A stretch of DNA of 64,000 bases from Antedon mediterranea (lineage: Eukaryota; Echinodermata; Crinoidea; Comatulida; Antedonidae). Location of the stretch: the NCBI RefSeq assembly GCF_964355755.1, contig NC_092670.1:31671795-31735794 (forward strand), given 5' to 3'. The notes below the pieces were generated by a model. It did no database searches. It was not told the DNA's origin and saw only the letters and a list, made by a program, of their open reading frames with translations. Shown piece by piece: positions 46,001 through 58,000 of this stretch. The position numbers and the translations under genes were made by a program. The stretch's first letter is position 1. Each line of letters starts with the position of its first letter.

Positions 46001-49000
46001 CTGGTACTTGATATAGCGCATTATGCTGAAAGCCTCAATGCGCTTTACAAAGACAGAACAATTTAGAAATTTACAAATTAAAAAGTGGGTTTTGAGGAGA
46101 GATTTGAAGACGCTGGTGGAAGTAGCCTGACGGATTTCAATAGGCAACGCATTCCATAGAGAAACGGATGCCGAAGAAAATGAACGATTTCCATAAAACT
46201 TAGTGGAAGGATGAAATATATGGGCAAGAAGAGACTCAGATCTAGATCTCAGAGACCGCTTAGGAACATAAGGTTGAATAAGTTCAATTAATATTTCGTT
46301 ACTAAATGGATAAAGAATATTATTTTAAAATTGTTCTTCTTTGCATCCATCCTCTTCCCCATCCCTCAACCCTAATGTTACATACAAAACACAAATCAAG
46401 TTTGTTTAAATTTGACTTAAACAATTGGTCTCATTTTGTGACAAGTTTCTCTTTCGGAAGTAATTCCCATGGTGCTAATTTTAGTTGAGTACATAAATTA
46501 CAGTGTCTATTTATTCGTTCCTGTAGGCTGTAAACGACATGTATTATTGTCCTGCGGTACGTACATTTGAAATCGCCAGTTTTTTAACGCTGAAATTATT
46601 ATGTATTCGAGAACCATCTGTGGGCACGACCTAGATGGTACGCGAGCGTACCATCTAGTAATTATCAATTTAAGTTGCGCCATTACTTTATATACGTTAA
46701 GCTACCGCACGTTTAAATCCTCAGCATATGAAAGGTTAATAGCAATAGCAAGGATTAAACACAATTTAAATAATACAATGATTTACCTGGAGGGCACATT
46801 TCACATTTGTTTTTATACTTATTGAATATCTGGTATGTCCCTTCCTTACAAGGACTACACTTCCTAGTTTTGGAATTGCACGTCAATCCAGTTTCTCCAC
46901 GAATAAATTTTAACAAATCCCCTTCAATGTCTATATCGATTTCGGTATTTTCTCTTACACAAATGCTGTAAAGAAAACTTCTCTATTATTAATTATTGTA
47001 GGATGATACAGCTAAACTTTACATCCAGTGGATTGATACTGTCTAGGTCATGGACTTGGTTGTTGTTATAATTTTAAAAATGAGTAAAATAACGTAATCA
47101 AAATTCTTCTGATCTTGCAATGGTTAAAATGATTAAGTTGTCTCATGTTGGTTACATGCGTGCCTTCATTGATGCAAAGCTCATGTCCTTTATATAGTTC
47201 ATTAATTATAAATGTCTCTATGTTACTTCTAATTTAAATGCCTTCACAATCCGGTTACAGCTTTATCTAAAAATGCATCATTTATCCTCATGTGGTTTTA
47301 CATGATTTTATTTGGTATTCTTCGTTTCTTGTATTGTAATGCTGTATATCGTTAATAATTGTTCATTATTGGTAAGATAGGTCAAGCAATGAAGATACCT
47401 AATATTTTGTAAAGCTAGTGAACAATTAAATCTAGAATACAAAATCAATTATGTGTTGCTAAGTAACGTAATGAAATTGGTACCTCAAACTCACTCTACG
47501 AAGATTTACTTACGTTTTAATAGGTTTTCCTATATCAGTAAGAATTGACCGGAGTCCACCACAGTTAAGATATCTAAAATAATGAATAAAACATAAATGC
47601 ATGAGACTATTATTATTATTATTATTATTATTATTACATCGAATTAAAAATATAAAGTAAATGTACTAGTCATGTTTACGTACATTGTTCCGTTTTCTAC
47701 CATGTGTGACAGAGCATTTGTTCCTATCTGTTCCAACTTATTGTCAAACAAGTATCTGAAATAAAAAGGGTATAAATAATTTATCGATTAGTTTGACAAA
47801 ATAAATGTTATGAATTACTTTAGCTTCTATTCATGTACTAATAACAAGTCTTACATGTATTCAAGTGTTGATCCAATGGTTTTAAACGTCTCATACGTAA
47901 TGTTTGTAATTCCATTACCATACAAGAAGCTGCAAAACAATGAGGAGAAAGAAAATCATTATTTATGTAGATGGTTCCGTTTTTTGGCTTATCGTGTTTT
48001 TTTCTATTTAACTACAGTATTATAAATGACCTTACTATCTGGCGACAGACGGCTATTATTCCTAGATTTTGGATCTTTAAGAAGAAACCAAAGCATAATG
48101 AGAGAAATGATAAAGATGATTATATTGTATTGTAATCATGGTTGATCATTACATATCTTAAAACTGTAAACAAGTTTAAGTCTAGGGTAAAGAAATAGTT
48201 TGATTTGTGTAATACTTGTCCAGTCATGACAGGCAGAAGCACTGGTTACGTAAAGAAGAGCTGTGTATGTTCACATCTTGTTATGACAGTTTGTATTGCT
48301 ATGCCTACCTCTTTGTGGATACTACCAGTTTGCCTTTTTGAAGACACTTTGGCAGAATTGCTATCATGTTTTAGAAAACCTGACAATGTATTATAGTAAT
48401 GTTAAGTTAATGATAACCGACTGGTAGCTTTTGAAATTGGCAATGAATGTCAGAAAACGTTATTAGTGAATTGTTATCTATACCATCAATTTATGTTGAT
48501 CATTTTGAAGAGTATTTACAATACCTTGATTAATTTCAAAATATTATTGAACTATTATGGGCATAATGTTCTTTTTGTTGGTGATTTTAATGCTGACTCT
48601 TTTAAAAAGCATATTTCTGCAGGGAATATAACTTCTATGTTTCAGATAGAGTAGACAAATTAGGCATAAATTCTTATACATTTTTTAGTGAAGCTCATGG
48701 TTCAACTAGCTGGTTAGACACCATATTGCAACCCTTAGTTCTAATAATAAATGACATAATACTGAATCCAACGACTTTCTTTTTTATTTTCATACTCATT
48801 TATTTATTTCATAGAATCTAATATTTGAGAGTTTAGAGTTATTGTTAACAAGCACTCTGTCAATTGGAGTAGGCCTAAAGACTACTGATGCGATAGCATT
48901 ATACAAACATGATAATTATCCATGATTCATAGTCGGATTAGATATAATTCTTAATTTGTTTTAAAGATAATTGTGATGATCCGGACAATTTGGCTGCAGG

Positions 49001-52000
49001 TATTGATGAATTTATAATAAAATAAAACAGTTTGAAAGAAAGTTCTGAATTGTTTTTAGAGTAATAAAAGCACAGTAATGTTAAGATTGTTCCTGGATAG
49101 AATGAGAAGTGCAATGAGTTGCATAATATTGCTCGGGAAGCTTTTCTTTTTCTGGTGGGACAGTGATTTCCCGAGGTTCGCTCTTTTTTTAGGCAATGCA
49201 TGAGGTCAACATTGACGACCTGAATATTATTCAAAACCAAATTTTAAAGCTGAATTTTAGCTTAATAACTTTAAGTTAAACTGCCTATAGCTTCTGGTTT
49301 ACAGACTCACATGGGTTCATACCAAGTAATTGCATACTAATTATATTCTTTTTAATATAAACAAATACCGTGTATGTTGATTGTTCCGGAAGCTACAGGG
49401 TAATACTAGGACTTTTAATTTCTTTGAAGTAATCTACATCTGTGACATATTTTGGCCCCATAATTTTTATTAATCTTAAGGATGATGGTGACATCACACG
49501 CCAATACAAATTGTTATATTCGAGCAAATACACTAGCACGAAAATTCAGCAAATGCTCTGTTGGTGTTAAATACCAAACTGTTCTTATTAGGAGTGTATG
49601 TATTGCTCTTCTCTGTGGTCTAATCACACCAAAAGTGCAATTAATGCCTTAAGGGTATGTTACAACAATGCGCTTCGATTATTGTTAAGATTGCCTAGAC
49701 ACGGCAGGCGGCAGTGCTAGTAATATGTTAGTTAATAATGGATTCCCGTCTTTTGAGGAGTATTTAATAAAATCTGTCTTTTCATTGTTGCAGAAAATGT
49801 CTGCTAGCTAAAATGAAATCATAAATTGTATTATCATCATTTAATTCATTAAATATATCGACATCGCTGTTTAGCTTGATATATATTTTGCTATGTTCAT
49901 TGAATATTACAGTCAGCAACATTATACAAAACAAACAATCTATAACTTACAGAAAATGAAGATTCGTTCCATTAAATGCTCCATTTTCGATAACTGTAAT
50001 GTTGTTACGTACGAGCATTCTGGAAACATAATATTATGCTTTTAGGTTGATGTGAAAAGATAATATACAGTACTATGGGTTAAATTGTATTGCAAACTAA
50101 CAGACTAAAAAGAAATTGATATATAACATCGATTCGACGAGGCAAGTAAGAGTTATTAGTATGATCCTTACATATGTTAATGGTTTATGAGAGATCCTTT
50201 TACAATGACATAAACATGAGCTTGAAATGGAAACATTTAGATCTGGTATAGTAATTATGTATCATTCTATTAACACAAACATAAAAAAACACACAAGACC
50301 AAAGTAGGCCTGAGTGTCATTTTTTACGTCACTATTTACTATTTATACTAGTTTATACTTACAACATTTCAAGGGATGACATATTAGCGAAGACAATCTT
50401 TGAGATACGTTGTATATTATTTTTGTTGACTATCAATGTCTTAACTGAAGGTAGTTGACCGCCTTCTAGTGATGTTATATAGTTCCAACTCAAATCACTA
50501 AAATTAATTGTTTAAATAGAAAACACATAATAGTCAGGTTCCTCATGTATGGAAATAGGGGTTCCGTAGGATTTTAATGCCCAAAGTGAGATTTCACTTG
50601 ATTTTACTTTATCATGGTGCTACGATACCAAAAATGCTAGGTAACAAATTTTCACGATCCCGTAACCATGGTAACAGCCCCAAATTCAAAATGGCGACCA
50701 AATGGCCATATCTCCATAACCCTTTGGTCTATTGACAAGGTATTAGTATCAAAATACTCGGAATATATATATATATTTATATTCGTTGTAATAGAACATT
50801 TTTACTAAATGCAACCGGAAATGCTTTTTTCTGTATTATTGAAGTATGATGTAATGATGTATTCTTGGTAAAAGTGAAAATTACGTCAGAGTAGGGCCAA
50901 CATATCTGACCAATATTTATCCATCCTTGTAATGTAAATAGCTATTCTCTATGTCAATGGTGAATAACTTTACTTCTGGTCATTTTCTTACAAAATATTG
51001 CATTACAATAAATATAAATATGTATAGTCTGAACAATTTGAGACCATTTTTAAATTTCCATGACCAGCCGTTTTTTAGATACAGTGCGAGTCAAGGTCAA
51101 GGGTCAATAGTACAGAAAATAGCATTTCCGGTTGCATTTAGTAAAAATGTTCTATTACAACGAATATAAATATATATATTCCGAGTATTTTGATGCCAAT
51201 ATCTTGTCAATAGACCAAAGGGTTATGGAGTTATGGTCATTTGGTCGCCATTTTGAATTTGGGGCTGTTACCATGGTTACGGGATCGTGAAAATTTGTTA
51301 CCTAGCATTTTTGGTATCCTAGCACCATAACAAAGTGAAATCAAGTGAAATCTCACTTTGGGCATTAAAATCCTACCGAAATACACGAGGACCCTGACTA
51401 TAAGAACACGCATTAGAATATTATTTAATTCTTGTGAAAAAAGGACTTTAAAGAAACAGAAATATCAATACATTATGTAAATGTGTAATTGTTTTTATAG
51501 AACTCACAATTCAAAGACTGACAATTATACTGATAATAAGGATAATGGTAATTGTATTATCGCCCTCAAGCATCTTGAAACTGAGGAAATTCAGATTAGA
51601 AGATAGAATTTGCAGGTAAATCAAAGGGATAATTTGTTGTTATTTATCATATTCAAAAGTATTTTTAAGAAAATTGATTTTTTGTAATTAGATTTGGGTT
51701 TTTTTTTTAAACTTTATTTATACAATTTAAATCAGTTTTAATGTCATTTTTATTTCTTAACTTTTTGCGCAATAAAATTTATTGAATTTACACACGTCAC
51801 ACAGCCAACACAAATAATGTATGTAACATTATATATTAATTGCAGTAAATAATACAATTGTACTATTTTTTGCTGTATCTTTCATTTGTTGATGCCATGT
51901 ATGCATTTGGTAAACGCTTGTATATATATATATATAATTATATTTATTACACTCACATTATATCCAAGTTGTTGTTCAAGATTGGTACTTCAGTAAAACG

Positions 52001-55000
52001 ATTATTAGCAAGTCGTCTTCATTGTTAAAAGGTAATAGAATATTTAAATAAATATATCACTAACAAAAATGTCCAATCATAACATATTTTTAATTACAAG
52101 ATTTAGTTCATTTGGCCACGAAAAACAAATTTCATTTGAAACAACGCCAATGACTTACAATATGACGTTATGTAAACTGTCTTCATGATATTAAGTGGTG
52201 GCACCAAGATTTGCCTACGCAGGAAGATAGCATCCGTAGATAGGGGCCAGCCGGGGAGAGATATTAGACACTTATGGATAGTTTTAGTCACTTTTAAAGA
52301 TGAAAATCCTTGATTGGGCACACTCAGTAGGGTATTTTATCAGAGGAAAGCACTCCCCCCGACGGCGCCACCACCGCTACTTTAGGCATCCAAATTCGTA
52401 GGAGTACATTTTTAAATTTAAATAAACAAATACTTTCAAAATGTGCAAAGAGAAATAATTTACAATGATACTTCAAACACTTCTTTACTTTTTTATTTTT
52501 GGTAATTTTTAAGTTAAATTCCTTACGATTTTTATATCTAATTTACACAAATTACATTTAATGTAAACATAAATACTATATGATTCTATTGAAATAACAT
52601 TTTCGTCTTTAAACGGTTTAAAATAAGTCGATTCTAATAATTTAAACAGCCCGATATAAGTCCCAACTTGCATTGCGCGTGGATTTAGCGTTTCGTTGTT
52701 CTTCTGTGATTCATTCACGCACTTTTCCATAGATCGTGAAGCCCAAAAACAAATGCAAGAGTCGTAACTTTTCACGGAAATACCGAGGTTTCCCCAATGT
52801 TTTCAAACAGATTCTGGCAAAAACAGAAAGACAATTAATGCAGCAACTAGACGACGTCAGGCTACGTCTATAGCTAACGCACGGTGTTCGTACGTTACTG
52901 CTATTTACCAGCTAGACCTACAAAACTAAGCCTAGCTAGGATAGGTATACCGTACCTAGTTTTAAGAAGTATGGATACGGTACCGTATCTTTAGCCACGG
53001 CGTTTTTTTAAATCATAATTTACCATAACACGTACATTTAAAAAAAGGAATGAACTGGTTTGATGTTTTAAAAGTACTATTCATTATTTTTAAAATCGAA
53101 AATTATAGGGAATGGGACTTTAAGAATTAACACACACGTATTTATAGGCTTTATGCTTATAGTGTACCAATTACATACTCACAGAATATGAATACTGTCC
53201 AGTGCAACGAAGGCGTCCTTGTGTATAAAACTAATCTTGTTTTCTTCAAGATTGCTAAAAAGACAGGACACACGTTTGTAAGGTAACGAATTCGTTTATA
53301 GCGTTATAAATATATTGGTATTTAAAAAAAAAAGTTAACAAAAATAATAGGCTACGGATAGTAAATAAACGTTTACGTATATTTCGACCAAAACAAATGT
53401 CTTATGTTTTCAGATCATGGTTATAAATTATTTTCAATTTATACTCGGAAACTGACGATATATATGATAACTTTTTTTAAAGACAACATACATAATTATC
53501 TATATAAGTTGTATTAATGTAAATTGTCAGATTTTTTATTTACTGACATGATCAAGGCAAACAATACTTACATTAGGTGTGTATTTCCACCCTGAAATGC
53601 TCTTGATGGTATGTTTCGTAAGCTGTTTCCGCTTAAAAATCTAGTACATTTGGAACAATACTAATTAAGGTAGTCTAAAATAATGTCACATAAAAACTCA
53701 AAAGGCTTCTAAAATGAAAGTAGAAAGCAAAACCCCATGAAAAGGAACGAAGTAGAATTAAGCAAGATCGACCCCATGAAAAGGAACGAAGATTCTATTT
53801 AGATTATGTATATATACATTAGTTTTATATGAAAATATGATGCACACATTAATTGATGCATGCAATTTTAAACTCTATAGTTTGATTGCTATCAAGCCTA
53901 GCATCATTACTTTGCGATTTCCGGGTTGCAAACATCATTTCAGCTACCAACTTCAACTCCGTTACCTCTAAATAATCACACTAGCTATAATTACTCGGAT
54001 ATTTATGTCTCAGTACATAGGTTGAGGACCCCTCAGCATGCATAATTCATGCATAGGTCTCACCCGGGTCTCCAGGGGCGTGGTCTTCTTTTTGAGAACC
54101 ATCCATGTACACTCACTAGAGGGTGAGCAAGCAAACCCCCTAGTAACTTACTAATTGTCATACATCGACTCTTTTACTTACATTACACTTGCGCCTGTAA
54201 CGTTTTTGAAAGTTCCAGTAGAAATGTGTACAATGTTATTGTTTGCAATAACTCTATTGAAAGAAGAAGATATCATAATAATGATAGAACAGAAGCTTAT
54301 CATTTAATGGACTTTTTTGGTATCTCATTATTCTTGTTAAATGTAGTTCTACTAGAGAGGCACGCATTACAAAATACAGCTCAATCAACACACAATGTAT
54401 TATCTGGTACAATGTATGTCTAATAAAGTATGTTAGTATATTTTCCATCAGTAGCTTTCTGATTACTTACATTCCATAGTTAAGCCTTGTAGTCAATGCA
54501 AATGAATTTTCACAAAGCCTTTGAAGGTTGTGGTTATACTGAATATCTCTAAATATATAAACCAAAAAAGATAAAGAGAGGTCGACATTGACTATTAATA
54601 ACGATTAAAACACATTTCTGCGATTATAAACTCAATGGTAAGTTAGATTTATTTATTTATTTATAAACTTTTTTTTTATATGGATGACATTTTCATTAGA
54701 AAATAATGTTCTTACAAATGGTCCATGATTAAAGAAATGCTAGACTTGCCCCAAGTCTGTATTATCTTTTTTTTTTATTTATTTGTTTTTATTTCGACCG
54801 CGATTTTTGTCTGAAAATACAGACTTGTGAAACACGTATAGAAATCGATTTGCAGACCGCAAACATACGATAAGAATGACGTAGGTTATCATACCGTATT
54901 TGGCTATATGGGGCGGGCGGTATGTAAATATGGATTTCGAATCAACCAATGATCATTTTGTTTCAAAATGAAAGAGATCGAGTACGTAGGCCTACCAGTG

Positions 55001-58000
55001 CTTAATGTACAATCGAGACTGTTGAAATATAAAATAGTAATGCCAAGTTGTTTTGTTTATTAATTGTTTAGTCCTTGGCCTCTTTCGTAGGTCCTACTCA
55101 ACTCGCACGTATGACCTGCCAAATAAAACGCCAATGAAGTAGGCCTACATACCACCGGCACACAACAGGGCTACACCACCACACAGAACAGGACAGGGTC
55201 TGGGTGGGAATTAAATCAAAATTATCTCCGCGTAATAATAAATGATCCATTCAATGTTTGATTTGCGGAGAAGCTAGCCTATCATATATCAAGACGAGTT
55301 TTCATGTTTCAAAGATCCCATCAAATGTTTACCAGACTACTAGGCATATAAAATAATTTCTAGCCTTCAGAACTTTCATAAATGTACCCAAGTACACATT
55401 GTCTAAACGTAACATAGCGCATGCGCATCATCTTAGTTGTTGAGTCTTTGAAATTCTGAAATATGAATATTTAAACAGTGTACGAGAGAGTAGCCAATCG
55501 CATGCAGCTGAAACTAGTCAACCGGATAATCGTATGCACCAAGAATTCTTGGTGTCAAACCACGTGACTTGTGCGTGTTTCCCCAGACGGAGTATCCAAA
55601 ATCAAGTAGTATACGTATGAAACGCCATATGTGCCAAAATATTTATCTTTTAACTAATATTAAGACAAAACTCCGTCTGGAACCCAGACTAAAGAAATGC
55701 ATGCATAATAGTGAATAGTCATAAGTTACAAAATTTACAAAAAGATTATAGATTATCGAAAAACATACAAGTACAATTACATTTTAAATACAGATACAGA
55801 ATTAATAATAATAAACAGTTAAGTAAGTACATCGCAATTACACAGGTTCTCAAGTTGAAGTTTGTATTTAAATACATCATTTTTGTTGTGTTTTGTACTT
55901 ATATTTAAATGCATTGTAAGAGGTCGCTTCTTGCAATGATATAGGAAGGTTATTCCATACTTTCCCACCAGTCACTTGAAGTGACATATTCAATTTGCTA
56001 ACATTTATCTTGAGTATAACTACATGTAAGGGTTTTGCCAATCGAGTATTATAACCATGTCTATCAATGATTAATTCAACTTAATCTACCAAACGTTGAG
56101 GGGCTAGGCCATGAATGCATTTGTACATCATACAAGATATTGAAAATTCACGCCTCTGTTCAAAGGACTTCCAACCCAGGTCATTGATAATGTCATCCCC
56201 TCTGAATTTTATAAAATCATAGTTTCCTGACGTGATTCTAGCAGCACGTCTTTGTTGTTTCTTTGCAATATCAATGAAACAATATGAGGTATTTCCCCAT
56301 ACTGTAATTCCATAATCAATACAAGGTTCAATAGTAGTTTTGTACAGTATTTCAATTAGTGGTTTAAATAAAAATGTACTCATTTTCCCCAACATTGTTA
56401 TCTTGTAACCAACGGATATTTGGTTTATATTAAGTACCGTACATGTTGTTCCAGCTTAGGTTATCATCGATTTGCAATCCAAGATATCGCACATTGTTAA
56501 CTTGTGTTGTTAAATTTGATACCATTAATATTTATATTTAGAGTTGTTATATTAGTTTCCTCTATTTTTAATAATCATTACTTTTGTTTTATCAGCATTA
56601 ATAGTAAGATGATTTTGTTTATACCATTCGGTAATAGAGTTTACTATTTTTGGTAGATCATTATTTATATATAGGCCTAATTACCTTTTTTCCCGTAACA
56701 TATATACAAGTACCATCAGCAAATACATAGTATACCTAGATACCATACTCAATTATGCCATTTATATTATAAACCCAGTACCTAAATAAGGGTATTTGAT
56801 CGAATCAGCACACTTCAATTGATTGACTTAGTTTACCAACATTCATTTTAGAAATCTACAATTATTGTACCAGAATACTTACATTACTGATAATTGGAGC
56901 TTTGCAAAAGTAAAAGGTTCAATAGTATGTATTTGGTTGAACGATATGTCTCTGAAAAATAAAATATTGTAGTGATCTTTAGTAATGTAAGTATTGGATT
57001 GCGTTTAGCCGTTATCCTCTCTAGAATTAAACAATGTCAATTGTATAGTTTTTGGTTAGTGGTGTTGTGTCGTCGGAGGTCATACAGTAACACTCATATC
57101 AATTGTAATAACATACTTACAATTTATTTATGGACGGTGAATCCTTAAAGAGAGTATTGTCTAGCGATGTGATGCTGTTATGTTGAATATATCTATTAAA
57201 ACAAATAAACGAAAGTAATATGCATTTAATAAGACAAAATCGTTAAAAAGCGACGACAACGACTGAAATGAAAATTTACTCCACTAGTCCAGTTCCCTAT
57301 GTCAAAAAGTGCCTCTTTGAAAAAAAGATTAATATTATTGTTGTTGATACTGAAAAAAAACCACATATTTATAAACAGACATTCATTCATTTAGAACTGA
57401 GATTAATTATTAGGACTAGGCATCAGTGGCTAGTATTGGGCGCACCCAATACAGCCATTCCAGGAAATGCCGCTCTCTGGCGCGTTCGTACCAAATCGAG
57501 GTGTTTAAACTTTTGAATTTTACAAAATATTTAACAAGCAAGTCAAAAGAAAGCTAAGATAAATTGATTTTCATTATAATTGATTTTTACCTGACGTATT
57601 TTCAGGTAAAATAAAGGCAAAGAATGAGTCAGTGAACGCGGGAGTTGTTTATTTCATTTAAAAATCAAGGGCTCAGTGAGCCCGTGACACGCGCAAAGTG
57701 TGTACTGACAACAATGGGACATGCCATCCGATAACATCGAGGGCGAATGACTTTACTATGTAAAGTGTGTTTTTTCAGGGTCCGGTTTCTATAATAATAT
57801 GACAAGTTTGTTACCAAATACGATGACATATTACAAATATACGTTCTAATCTATTAGGTAAAAGTAAAGGCAATAAATGTAGCTGCTATAGTAGTTAGGA
57901 ACTACACTGTTACGTATTGTTTAGTTCAATGAATCAATAATGAATAATATGAAAAGTTCGTTACCAAATACGATGACATATATTACAAACATACGTTCTA

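Larger units (their letters stand above)
37198..46658 (+). mobile_element. Tandem Helitron-like array (partial unit plus three units)
   Basis: Head-to-tail units of a repeat family: a 3' fragment at 37198-37345, unit 1 at 37357-43450 (interrupted by the BEL/Pao element), unit 2 at 43454-44903 and unit 3 at 44904-46658 (with a SINE-like insertion). Each full unit begins TCTATATATAAATTTACGTA and ends CCATCTAG. The outer flanks are A before TC (37356) and T after CTAG (46659), the A|T rule of Helitrons. Units 2 and 3 end in a palindrome, CTAGATGGTACGC to GCGTACCATCTAG. No Rep/helicase is encoded, so the units are non-autonomous. A reverse copy is at 61299-62959. Confidence 0.65.

Noticed and set aside
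57268-57516. 82-codon + frame antisense to an LRR-gene intron
   Set aside because: No domain or codon pattern to support it; a chance frame is likely.
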